A program made the translations under genes and the position numbers. A stretch of DNA of 64,000 nt from Bacillota bacterium (lineage in GTDB: Bacteria; Bacillota; Clostridia; Acetivibrionales; JAEXSP01). Positions 25,826-34,605 of the stretch are shown here, in pieces. Below the pieces are notes generated by a model. It was not told the DNA's origin, ran no database searches, and worked only from the letters and a program-made list of their open reading frames with translations. Numbering within the stretch: position 1 is the first letter of the stretch; each line of letters begins with the position of its first letter. The stretch spans positions 186,001-250,000 of the forward strand of contig JAEXSP010000034.1 of NCBI GenBank assembly GCA_023453795.1, given 5' to 3'.

Positions 25826-27055
25826 ATGGGAAAAGAGTGCACGCAGTGCGGTCTGCCGGATTTAAAGGTGACATACGGAAGAAATCCGATATACATGCAT
25901 GAGGATGGAGTATGCGCGTATTGCGGTGAGTATAACCAATACAAGGACCTATATACGCTGGACTTCGAGAAAAATCAACGGAATTTTGCCGAGCTATGCG
26001 ACAGGATCAGAGGGAAGCAGAAATATGATGCGGTTCTGATGTATACAGGCGGGAAGGACAGCGGTTATGCGGCTTACTATCTGAGTAAGGTCTTAAAACT
26101 CAAAGTGCTGGCGTTAACCTGGGACAATGGTTTCTTCAGCGACGAGCATTATAGGAATCTTAAAGAATTAATAAAAACCTTGGGCATTGATCATAAGTTC
26201 ATTTCCATAGGCCATCAAAACCTGACACAGTTTTACCGGAACAGGTTTGAAAAGTTAGGCAGGTTCTGCGCCTGCACGCAGCCCGCATTGCTTTTCTGCG
26301 CAGAAGAAATCGCCAGATCGCAGGCGCCGCTGGTCATAATCGGCGTTTCCTTCGGCCAGCAGCTTTCATTGACTCAGAACAGGATGCTGTTTGAATTCGA
26401 ACCTGAGCAAAGGCTGAACGTGCTTCATATGCTATCTGACAGGGGAATGGGGATCTCCCATTTCCAGGACCCCGGCTTTTTTAATCTTGCATTACTGGAT
26501 GTTATAAGCGGTACGTTTTCAGATGACATGACAGCCTTGTTAAAGAATTGTTTTTATCACTTTCAGCAAATGAGACAGGAAGACCGCTACATAATCACAC
26601 TCTCTTTGATTTATAATTTTGACCATAAAACAATGAGTGAGACCCTTGCACAATATGGCTGGAAAAAGCCGGAGTATGCCCATCAGGCAGGACATACCAG
26701 CTGCATCATGGAACCCTTGAAAGGTTATCTTGCCTACAAGCAGGGGATGTTAAACCTTGACTATCTTGAAATTGCTGCTGAACGAAGATGGGGGCGGTTT
26801 TCGAAAGAAATGTTTGAAAGTGTTCTTCCAACAATCTACTTTCATAATGACCGGGAACCGAAAGAACTCGAAGCTTTTTTAAAGCTAATAGATATGTCCA
26901 AGGAGGATTTTGACAGGATATTGGCCCAAAAGCCCTTTGCACAAGCTGTAATGCCAGATATCAACTGGGACCTGGTAAATCGTTTGGAGCTTAAAACAAG
27001 CAAGGAGCTGCTGCAAAAAAATATGGAGCTTGCTTATAATAGGGCTATTCCGTAA
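25826..27055 (+). CDS. PP-loop ATPase, N-acetyl-sugar amidotransferase-like
   Basis: This 409-residue cytosolic protein belongs to the adenine-nucleotide alpha-hydrolase (PP-loop) superfamily, which adenylates a carbonyl or amide oxygen so nitrogen or sulfur can replace it. An N-terminal zinc ribbon uses C5, C8, C30 and C33 (CTQC, then HEDGVCAYC), as in WbpG/PseA proteins. The PP-loop is TGGKDS at about 74-79, followed by LALTWDNGF. Extra Cys occur in FCACTQP near residue 150. WbpG relatives act with HisH/HisF-like glutaminase partners; none is encoded here. The start is ATG 25826, seven bases after AAAGGAG and 13 bases after the NRPS stop; earlier in-frame ATGs lack a usable site. In this locus it may install an amide, amidine or thio group. 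Confidence 0.85.
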   Translation: MGKECTQCGLPDLKVTYGRNPIYMHEDGVCAYCGEYNQYKDLYTLDFEKNQRNFAELCDRIRGKQKYDAVLMYTGGKDSGYAAYYLSKVLKLKVLALTWDNGFFSDEHYRNLKELIKTLGIDHKFISIGHQNLTQFYRNRFEKLGRFCACTQPALLFCAEEIARSQAPLVIIGVSFGQQLSLTQNRMLFEFEPEQRLNVLHMLSDRGMGISHFQDPGFFNLALLDVISGTFSDDMTALLKNCFYHFQQMRQEDRYIITLSLIYNFDHKTMSETLAQYGWKKPEYAHQAGHTSCIMEPLKGYLAYKQGMLNLDYLEIAAERRWGRFSKEMFESVLPTIYFHNDREPKELEAFLKLIDMSKEDFDRILAQKPFAQAVMPDINWDLVNRLELKTSKELLQKNMELAYNRAIP

Positions 27056-27206
27056 AGCGTGACCTATAAGTCGGTTTACTTCATTAGGCGGTTATGGTAA
27101 AATATAATGGTTTGTTAAAGTTTAAGCATTATATACATGATAGAAAGACAAAATAAATAAACTGTTATACTGGATATAAATTAACGATAGGTCGTGAAAA
27201 AATATT

Positions 27207-27959
27207 ATGATAACATTAAGAAATAAAGAAGAAATAATGAAGATGAAGAAATCCGGCGAATTATTGGCAGCATGTCATAGGGAAATCAGAAAATTGATCC
27301 GTCCCGGAATAACAACCTTGGAGATTGACGAATTCGTAGAAAATTTTCTGAAAAAGAACGGAGCAACCCCTGAACAAAAAGGGTATCATGGCTATCCATA
27401 TGCAATATGCGCATCCCGCAATGATGTGATATGTCATGGCTTCCCAACCAAGGAACCGCTTGAGGACGGAGATATTGTCGGCATTGATATGGTATTTAGA
27501 TTGGACGGTTGGCTTTCTGATTCAGCCTGGACATATGCAGTAGGAAATATAAGCGACGAAGCAAGAAGGCTGATGGATATTACAAAACAGTCGCTTTATA
27601 AGGGTATTGAAAAGGCAGTGGTTGGAAATCGTGTGGGGGATATTTCAAATGTTATTCAAACATTTGCAGAAGCTAACGGCTACTCGGTAGTAAGAGATTT
27701 TGTCGGGCATGGAATAGGCAAGTTAATGCATGAAGACCCTCAAATTCCGCACTACGGGCCGGCAGGAAGAGGTTATAGACTCAAAGAAGGAATGGTCTTT
27801 ACTATAGAGCCAATGATAAACGCAGGGCGTTATGAGTTGACCATAGACCAGTCAAATGGCTGGATAGCAAGAACAAAGGACGGAAGTTTATCTGCTCAAT
27901 TCGAACATACAATTGCTATTACTGAAAATGGGCCGATGATTTTGACTGAACAGGACTAA
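27207..27959 (+). CDS. map: Methionine aminopeptidase, type I
   Basis: This 250-residue cytosolic metalloenzyme removes the initiator methionine from new proteins. The pita-bread fold is complete: His in DVICHGFP, metal ligands Asp in GIDMVFRLDG and SDSAW, His in VGHGIGK, Glu in TIEPM and Glu in FEHT. It lacks the N-terminal zinc extension of some relatives. Clostridia normally carry a map gene in the ribosomal-protein operon; this stand-alone copy could be a second one. The ribosome site before ATG 27207 is weak (TAGGTCGTG), so expression may be low. A TATAAT at 27103-27108 could be its promoter, but I see no good -35 box. Confidence 0.92.
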   Translation: MITLRNKEEIMKMKKSGELLAACHREIRKLIRPGITTLEIDEFVENFLKKNGATPEQKGYHGYPYAICASRNDVICHGFPTKEPLEDGDIVGIDMVFRLDGWLSDSAWTYAVGNISDEARRLMDITKQSLYKGIEKAVVGNRVGDISNVIQTFAEANGYSVVRDFVGHGIGKLMHEDPQIPHYGPAGRGYRLKEGMVFTIEPMINAGRYELTIDQSNGWIARTKDGSLSAQFEHTIAITENGPMILTEQD

Positions 27960-28157
27960 TTGTTATTTAAAAATACATAAGATATATTATTGCTTTTTTA
28001 TACTCATATGAGACAATACTGTATTTTCAGCTTGTTTCAATAAATATTGACTTAAAATTGAATTTTATCATTTCTGATAATTCCTTGAAAAAGGCATGTA
28101 TTAAAGGATATAAGCATATTGATGAATGTATTTTGTATACAATATGGACTACGATTC

Positions 28158-28186
28158 TTTACAAAAGAGCAAAAAAGTGATAAAAT
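28158..28186 (+). promoter_or_regulatory. Promoter candidate of the PFOR gene
   Basis: TTTACA at 28158-28163 and TAAAAT at 28181-28186 are 17 bases apart. The start codon is about 44 bases beyond the expected transcription start. The 277-base gap before the gene shows nothing else. Confidence 0.55.
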
Positions 28187-28236
28187 TTGACTTTGAATAG
28201 TATACTAAAATTGTCTAAAAGGGGGCAAATAGAAAT

Positions 28237-31200
28237 ATGTCAAGACGTAAACAGTCAATGGACGGCAATACAGCTGCTGCACATGTATCATATGCATTTA
28301 CTGATGTTGCTGCCATTTATCCGATTACACCTTCAAGCCCAATGGCTGATAATGTTGACCAATGGTCTGCTGCAGGCAGGGAAAACATTTTCGGCAATCA
28401 GGTTAAGGTTGTTGAACTTCAGTCTGAAGCAGGCGCCGCAGGAGCTGTCCACGGTTCACTTGCTGCAGGTGCTATGACTACCACATTCACAGCATCACAG
28501 GGTCTTCTCCTGATGATACCTAACATGTACAAAATCGCGGGTGAATTGCTTCCAAGTGTATTTCATGTATCCGCACGTACAGTTGCGTCACATGCATTGA
28601 ACATTTTCGGTGACCATAGTGACGTATATGCTTGCCGTCAGACCGGTTTCGCAATGTTAGCCGAATCAAATCCGCAGGAAGTAATGGATTTATCAGCAGT
28701 TGCACATCTCGCAACAATTGAAGGCAAGGTACCGTTCATCAACTTCTTCGATGGCTTCCGTACATCACACGAAGTACAGAAAATCGAAACATGGGATTAC
28801 GCTGATCTTAAGGAAATGTGCAACATGGATGCTGTAAAGGCTTTCCGTGACAGTGCGTTGAATCCGGAGCATCCGGCAATGCGTGGTTCACATGAAAACG
28901 GAGATATATTCTTCCAGCACCGTGAAGCATGCAACAAGGTTTATGATGCACTGCCGGCTGTAGTTGAGAAATACATGGCTAAGGTAAATGAAAAGCTTGG
29001 TACAAATTATGACCTGTTCAACTACTACGGAGCTCCGGACGCTGATCGTGTTATCATTTGTATGGGTTCCTTCTGTGATGTAGCAGAAGAAGTAGTAGAT
29101 TACTTAATGGCAGCAGGCGAGAAAGTCGGACTTATTAAGGTTCGTTTATATCGTCCTTGGGTTTCCGACAGCCTTCTTAAGGTTATTCCGAAGACAGCTA
29201 AGAAAATCGCTGTTCTTGACCGTACTAAAGAACCTGGAGCATTAGGAGATCCATTATACCTTGACGTTGTAACAACTCTTCGTGAGGCAGGACTTAATGA
29301 TATAGTAATAACAAACGGCCGTTATGGCCTTGGTTCAAAGGATACTCCTCCTTCATCAGTATTCGCTGTTTATACAGAACTTAAGAAGGATGAACCTAAG
29401 AAGCGTTTCACAATCGGTATTGTAGACGATGTCACATACTTAAGCTTGCCTGAAGTTAAGCCAGCTCCTATTACGGCTGCTGCAGGAACAGTAGAATGTA
29501 AATTCTGGGGACTTGGCGGAGACGGTACTGTAGGTGCCAACAAGAACTCTACCAAGGTTATCGGTGACCATACCGACAAGTATATTCAGGCATATTTCCA
29601 ATATGACTCCAAGAAAACCGGTGGCGTAACAATCTCCCACCTTAGATTCGGTGACAAACCGATCAAGAGTCCATACTACATCAATCAAGCTGACTTTGTC
29701 GCATGCCATAACCCGTCTTATGTCGTTAAAGGCTTCAAGATGGTTCAGGATGTTAAGCCGGGCGGAATCTTTATGATCAACTGCCAGTGGTCTGATGAAG
29801 AATTGGCTACTAAATTGAACGCTGCAGCTAAGAAGTATATTGCAGACAACAAAATTCAGTTATATACGATCAACGCTATAGATAAGGCTATTGAAATTGG
29901 TATGGGCAAACGTACCAATACAATACTCCAATCTGCATTCTTCAAATTGGCAAATGTAATGCCGATCGAAGATGCAATCAAGTTCATGAAGGAAGCCGCA
30001 AAGAAATCCTACGGTAAGAAGGGCGATGCAGTTGTAGAAATGAACTACAAGGCAATTGATGCCGGTGTAAGCGCACTTCATAAAGTAGAGGTTCCGGCTT
30101 CATGGTCCAATCCTGAAGCTGATCCGGCTGCACCTGAACTTAAGGGCCGTCCGGCAACAGTTAAGATGGTTAAGAACCTTCTTGAACCGATAGCATTAAT
30201 GGATGGTGACAGCCTTCCTGTATCTGCATTTGCAGAGAATCCGAATGGAGAATTTGATCTCGGTGCTTCCGCATATGAGAAACGCGGTACGGCAGTTAAC
30301 GTTCCGGAGTGGGATCCTGAATCATGTTTGCAATGTAACATGTGTTCCTTTGTATGCTCACATGCAACTATACGCCCATTTATGCTGAGTGCTGACGAAG
30401 TTAAAGCAGCTCCTGCTAATATCAAGCTTGCAGACACCAAACCAAAGGCCGGTGAATACAAATTCACAATGAGCGTAACTCCTTTGGATTGTATGGGATG
30501 CGGCGAATGTATCACAGTATGTCCTACTAAGGGTAAGGCTATTAAGATGGTACCGCAGGAATCACAGGCAGACCAGCAGCCGGTATTTGACTATCTGGTT
30601 GCTAATGTCGGCAAGAAGCCTGGAGTTCCGGCTGAAACTACAGTAAAAGGATCTCAGTTCAACCAGCCGCTCCTCGAATTCTCAGGAAGCTGCGCAGGCT
30701 GTGCTGAAACATCATATGCCCGCTTGCTGACTCAGTTGTTCGGTGAGCAAATGTATATCTCAAACGCTACAGGATGTTCATCTATATGGGGAAATCCTGC
30801 TGCAACCAGCCCATTTACAGTAAATAAGGATTCAAATAAAGGTCCTGCATGGGCAAACTCATTGTTCGAAGATAACGCAGAACATGGCTACGGTATGCAG
30901 CTTGGACAGAAGGTTCTCCGTGAACAGGCAATAGCGAAGATTGAAAAGCTTGCTGCTTCCGATAAGGCATCAGCTGAGTTTAAGGCTGCTGCTGCTAAAT
31001 ATATCGAAACAAAAGACAGTACAAAAGAGAATACTCCCGCTACTGCAGCATTAGTTGCTGAACTTGAAAAAGCCGCTGCTGCAGGCTGTGAGCTTTCCAA
31101 AGATGTACTTGAGAAGAAGCAGTACCTCAATAAGAAATCCATATGGATCCTTGGCGGTGACGGTTGGGCATACGATATCGGATTCGGCGGACTTGACCAT

Positions 31201-31788
31201 GTAATTGCTTCTGGTGAAGATGTTAACATAATGGTATTCGATACAGAAATGTACTCAAATACAGGCGGACAGTTATCCAAGGCTTCCAACATCGGTGAAG
31301 TTTGCCAGTTTGCTGCTTCGGGTAAGGATATCGGCAAGAAGAGCCTTGCTGAAATAGCAATGAGCTATGGCTACGTATATGTGGCACAGGTAGCTCTAGG
31401 CGCTAACCCGAATCAGACAATGAAGGTTCTTACAGAAGCAGAAGCTTATAAAGGACCATCCTTGATAATCTGTTATGCTCCATGTGAACTCCACGGAGTT
31501 AAAGGCGGTATGAACCACTGTCAGGATGAAATGAAGAAAGCTGTTGCTTCCGGTTACTGGAACCTGTTCTCATTCAATCCGGCTCTTAAGGCTGAAGGCA
31601 AGAACCCATTCACTTTGACTTCCAAGCCTGGTGACGGAACTTATCAGGACTTCCTGAAGAATGAAACTCGTTACACTCGTTTGTCCATTGCGTTCCCGGA
31701 ACGTGCGGAAAAACTCTTCAATGAGTCTGAAGCTGCTGCAAATGCACGTTATGAGCATTTGTTAAGATTGGTAGAACTTTATAAATAG
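28237..31788 (+). CDS. nifJ: Pyruvate:ferredoxin (flavodoxin) oxidoreductase
   Basis: This 1183-residue one-chain enzyme oxidises pyruvate with CoA to acetyl-CoA and CO2, passing electrons to ferredoxin. The order matches the family: pyrimidine-binding domain I (YPITPSSPMADN), domain II, the gamma-type domain III (about 410-640), a 2[4Fe-4S] ferredoxin domain (CLQCNMCSFVC at about 700 and CMGCGECITVCP at about 756), and the TPP domain with the C-terminal cluster Cys in CAGCAE, GDGWAYDIG and TEMYSNTGGQ. Length is normal. This is the central fermentative enzyme of clostridia and supports an anaerobic host. It stands alone, with a promoter, GGGGG-type ribosome site and a strong terminator. Confidence 0.97.
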   Translation: MSRRKQSMDGNTAAAHVSYAFTDVAAIYPITPSSPMADNVDQWSAAGRENIFGNQVKVVELQSEAGAAGAVHGSLAAGAMTTTFTASQGLLLMIPNMYKIAGELLPSVFHVSARTVASHALNIFGDHSDVYACRQTGFAMLAESNPQEVMDLSAVAHLATIEGKVPFINFFDGFRTSHEVQKIETWDYADLKEMCNMDAVKAFRDSALNPEHPAMRGSHENGDIFFQHREACNKVYDALPAVVEKYMAKVNEKLGTNYDLFNYYGAPDADRVIICMGSFCDVAEEVVDYLMAAGEKVGLIKVRLYRPWVSDSLLKVIPKTAKKIAVLDRTKEPGALGDPLYLDVVTTLREAGLNDIVITNGRYGLGSKDTPPSSVFAVYTELKKDEPKKRFTIGIVDDVTYLSLPEVKPAPITAAAGTVECKFWGLGGDGTVGANKNSTKVIGDHTDKYIQAYFQYDSKKTGGVTISHLRFGDKPIKSPYYINQADFVACHNPSYVVKGFKMVQDVKPGGIFMINCQWSDEELATKLNAAAKKYIADNKIQLYTINAIDKAIEIGMGKRTNTILQSAFFKLANVMPIEDAIKFMKEAAKKSYGKKGDAVVEMNYKAIDAGVSALHKVEVPASWSNPEADPAAPELKGRPATVKMVKNLLEPIALMDGDSLPVSAFAENPNGEFDLGASAYEKRGTAVNVPEWDPESCLQCNMCSFVCSHATIRPFMLSADEVKAAPANIKLADTKPKAGEYKFTMSVTPLDCMGCGECITVCPTKGKAIKMVPQESQADQQPVFDYLVANVGKKPGVPAETTVKGSQFNQPLLEFSGSCAGCAETSYARLLTQLFGEQMYISNATGCSSIWGNPAATSPFTVNKDSNKGPAWANSLFEDNAEHGYGMQLGQKVLREQAIAKIEKLAASDKASAEFKAAAAKYIETKDSTKENTPATAALVAELEKAAAAGCELSKDVLEKKQYLNKKSIWILGGDGWAYDIGFGGLDHVIASGEDVNIMVFDTEMYSNTGGQLSKASNIGEVCQFAASGKDIGKKSLAEIAMSYGYVYVAQVALGANPNQTMKVLTEAEAYKGPSLIICYAPCELHGVKGGMNHCQDEMKKAVASGYWNLFSFNPALKAEGKNPFTLTSKPGDGTYQDFLKNETRYTRLSIAFPERAEKLFNESEAAANARYEHLLRLVELYK

Positions 31789-31821
31789 GGCTCAAGTAAA
31801 ATTAAATATCAATATATTTTT

Positions 31822-31859
31822 CCAGCGGGCGATCCTTGATTGCTCGCTGGTTTTGTTTT
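31822..31859 (+). terminator. Strong terminator after PFOR
   Basis: A 9-pair GC-rich stem (31822-31830 with 31842-31850, one G-U) is followed by TTTTGTTTT. Confidence 0.95.
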
Positions 31860-32110
31860 CTATTGTTTTATAAACAGAGACAGCTTGTGATGCTCCTTTC
31901 ATTTTGCAGGAATTTTGAGGAACTATTCATTCAAAAAAAATTGTGGTATTATAATATTTGTATGTTTTAGTACTAATTTTAAACTCATTTCATAATAATA
32001 ATTAATTTTCAAATTGGACAGGCTTCAAATACTTAAAGGAATTATGATAATAATATAATCCTTATTTAGTAGGAAATCTTTTTATACTGCTTTGCAGAGA
32101 GGTTTGAAAT
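31860..32110. other. AT-rich intergenic region before the sugar-sensor operon
   Basis: There is no gene. TATAAT occurs at 31950-31955 and again near 32053, either of which could be a -10 box, but neither has a convincing -35 at 16-18 bases. I see no clear stem or catabolite-response box. Confidence 0.4.
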
Positions 32111-33106
32111 ATGAAAATCATTATTAGAAATTTTTTGATCTTTCTTACAGTAGCTACTTTCATTTCTTTAAACTTTATTGTTATAAATAAATTGACCTCA
32201 ATCAACAGTGCTAAAACTCAATTAAAACCAAAGATTGTGCTTATAAGCCATGTGATAACAAATCCGTATTGGAAATATATACAATACGGTGCTGAAAAGG
32301 CAGCTAAGGAAAGAAACGCCATAATTGATTTCCAAGGGCCTGATGCCCCTAGTGCCAAGGAAGGAATAAAACTTATCAATATGGCATATTCCGCAAGAGC
32401 TGACGGAATCATTACATATATTCAGGATCAGTACAAATACAATAATGTAATAAATACAGTAGTAAAGTCCGGAGTACCTTTGGTTACTATTGATTCAGAT
32501 GCAGAAAAATCAAACAGGCTTGCATATGTAGGTACTGATAACGTTGCAGCAGGGAGAAAAGGTGCAAAAGAACTCATAAAGCAAATAGGAATATCCGGTA
32601 ATATTGGCATAATTATCGGCGGCAAGGATGTAAAGAATCAGATTGAGCGTATAAAAGGGTTCAGGGAATATGCAGCAAAAAATTCGGAGCTAAAGATCGT
32701 TGATGTTGAGTCTTCGGATGCCTTTCTCCTTGAAGCGGAGATTGCTGCAAACCGAATTCTTACGAAGGATCGGGACATAAAAGCTCTTTTTTGCACTTCT
32801 GCTCTGGATGGTCTTGGGGCGGAGAAAGCGGTAAGCAGTCTGAAGCTGGATGGAAAGGTTAAAATAATCTGTTTTGACGATCTTCCGGAAACCCTTGAAA
32901 AAATAAAAGAAGGGAAAATTGCTGCAACGATTGTGCAGAAACCGTTTTACATGGGGTATAAGGCAGTGGAGATTATCATGGACAAAATTGAAGGCAAATT
33001 TAATGAGCAGCGCAAGGTTTTCTTAACTGGAGTGGAGGTTATAGACGGATCCAATATTGATGCTTATATAAAAATGCAGGGAGAGATCAACGTTGAAAAC
33101 AAGTAG
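32111..33106 (+). CDS. Membrane-anchored sugar-binding sensor protein (XylFII-like)
   Basis: The 331-residue periplasmic-binding-protein type I fold (RbsB/XylF class) is held by one N-terminal helix (residues about 5-26) that lacks a lipobox Cys, so it is probably an uncleaved membrane anchor. The ligand domain starts KIVLISHVITNPYWKYIQYG and contains ADGIITY, VPLVTIDSD and YVGTDN. Proteins of this kind (XylFII in Clostridium beijerinckii) bind a sugar and pass the signal to a LytS-type kinase rather than feed the transporter. The order binding protein, kinase, regulator, then ABC genes fits that model. The ribosome site GAGAGG precedes ATG. It overlaps the kinase start by 14 bases. The sugar is not readable here; xylose or another monosaccharide is likely. 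Confidence 0.85.
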   Translation: MKIIIRNFLIFLTVATFISLNFIVINKLTSINSAKTQLKPKIVLISHVITNPYWKYIQYGAEKAAKERNAIIDFQGPDAPSAKEGIKLINMAYSARADGIITYIQDQYKYNNVINTVVKSGVPLVTIDSDAEKSNRLAYVGTDNVAAGRKGAKELIKQIGISGNIGIIIGGKDVKNQIERIKGFREYAAKNSELKIVDVESSDAFLLEAEIAANRILTKDRDIKALFCTSALDGLGAEKAVSSLKLDGKVKIICFDDLPETLEKIKEGKIAATIVQKPFYMGYKAVEIIMDKIEGKFNEQRKVFLTGVEVIDGSNIDAYIKMQGEINVENK

Positions 33107-34580
33107 TCTAAAGAGTAGATTTATCATATTTGCCGCCATCCTGGTCATTCCGATTGCATTGAGTGCACTTGTATCACTGTTTATCAGCCACAATATAAAC
33201 GAGAATTACAATCACATCCTGAACAGGATAAGCATGACAAATGAAATCAAGAAGTTTATGAAAGAATCCTTGCAAGGCTTTAACAAATATATCCAGGAAA
33301 ATTCTCAAGACAGCAGGGATCAATATGAAATAAGCTGCCAGAATGCTATTACCTTAGTAGAAAAGCTTCAGGATGATTCATTAAACGACAGCAGCTATAT
33401 ATTAAGGGACTTGCTGAACTCATTGACCAGTTATAAAGAATCCGGGGATCGGACGATCAGCAAATATGTTAAAAAAGAAGGCATAAATGATTATTATTCA
33501 GACTATCTGAAAACAAAGGAAATTGCCAGCTATTGTGATGATTATACTTCAAAGCTGATCAACAGCTATTTATACTATAACAGTCTGATTTATGAAAAAC
33601 TCAGCAGAAATACGGGTTTTATTTACAGGCTGCTGATTTCGTATATTTTGATTTCGATAGCGATCAGTATTATTTACACATTGTTCTTCCTTGGAAATAT
33701 AACCAGCAAGCTAAAAGAGCTTGTGGTGGTTTCTAAAAAGGTCTCCAAAGGAGATTTTGATTATGTTGAAGGTAAAAAGACCAATCTTTATGAGCTTGAT
33801 ATTCTGTCGGAAGCGTTCAGTAAAATGATAAAGAATATCCTTAAGCATATCAATTCCCTTAAAGAAAATGCCGAGCTTGAAAAAAAGCTCAGCGAAGAGG
33901 AAATGAAGTTTTTAAAAACAAATTATGCGTTAAGGCAGTCGGAATTAAAGGTATTGCAATCTCAGATCAATCCTCACTTTTTATTCAATACACTGAATTG
34001 CATAAACCAAACGGCTATTAAGGAAAAAGCCGTAAATACGGAAAAACTCATAAGAGCAGTTTCTGAAATTCTTAGATACAGCCTGAGTATGATGGATCGG
34101 AATGCAACTCTTGAAGACGAAATTAACATTGTAAAAAAGTATATTTATATACAACAATTAAGATTTGAAGACCGGCTGAAATTTGAACTTGAAATCAATG
34201 CCGACTTAAAAAAATACAAGGTACCTGCAATGACTCTACAACCCTTTGTTGAAAATGCATTTATTCATGGGATTGAACCGATGGAAGAGGGGGGGCTGAT
34301 CAGTATCAAAATAAAGGATGTTAATCAGTTCTGTGTCATTAAAATCGAGGACACAGGATGCGGGATAGAGGAAAGTACATTGCTTAAAATCAGGGCAAAT
34401 GATATTGAACAGGAACACAAAGGCCATACCACAGGGTTGGGCATAAAAAGTGTTGTGAAACGATTTGAACTTAATTTCGGTTTAACGGACCTCTTCTTTA
34501 TAGACAGTAAAAGGGGAGAAGGCACTACCATTATTCTCAGAATTCCATCAAGCGGCAATGAGGCTGACCCCAACTTTTGA
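33093..34580 (+). CDS. LytS/YesM-type sensor histidine kinase
   Basis: This 495-residue membrane kinase has helix 1 at about 9-31, an extracellular helical sensor of about 140 residues, helix 2 at about 175-200, then a HAMP-like linker with coiled coil (about 200-285). The His_kinase domain has the phospho-acceptor in LQSQINPHFLFNTLN and a C-terminal ATPase with PFVENAFIHG, EDTGCGI and TGLGIKSV. The start is TTG at 33093, 8 bases after GGGAGAG, inside the end of the sensor gene. It should phosphorylate the YesN-like regulator encoded next. Overlaps on both sides suggest fixed stoichiometry of the three proteins. Confidence 0.92.
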   Translation: MKTSSLKSRFIIFAAILVIPIALSALVSLFISHNINENYNHILNRISMTNEIKKFMKESLQGFNKYIQENSQDSRDQYEISCQNAITLVEKLQDDSLNDSSYILRDLLNSLTSYKESGDRTISKYVKKEGINDYYSDYLKTKEIASYCDDYTSKLINSYLYYNSLIYEKLSRNTGFIYRLLISYILISIAISIIYTLFFLGNITSKLKELVVVSKKVSKGDFDYVEGKKTNLYELDILSEAFSKMIKNILKHINSLKENAELEKKLSEEEMKFLKTNYALRQSELKVLQSQINPHFLFNTLNCINQTAIKEKAVNTEKLIRAVSEILRYSLSMMDRNATLEDEINIVKKYIYIQQLRFEDRLKFELEINADLKKYKVPAMTLQPFVENAFIHGIEPMEEGGLISIKIKDVNQFCVIKIEDTGCGIEESTLLKIRANDIEQEHKGHTTGLGIKSVVKRFELNFGLTDLFFIDSKRGEGTTIILRIPSSGNEADPNF

Positions 34581-34605
34581 TCTTTATGAAAGGATTGGAA
34601 TTATT

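Noticed and set aside
33093..34580. LytS partner of lrgAB
   Set aside because: It is embedded between the sugar sensor and YesN-like regulator, and lacks the 5TM-LYT region of true LytS; lrgAB has its own promoter 7 kb away.
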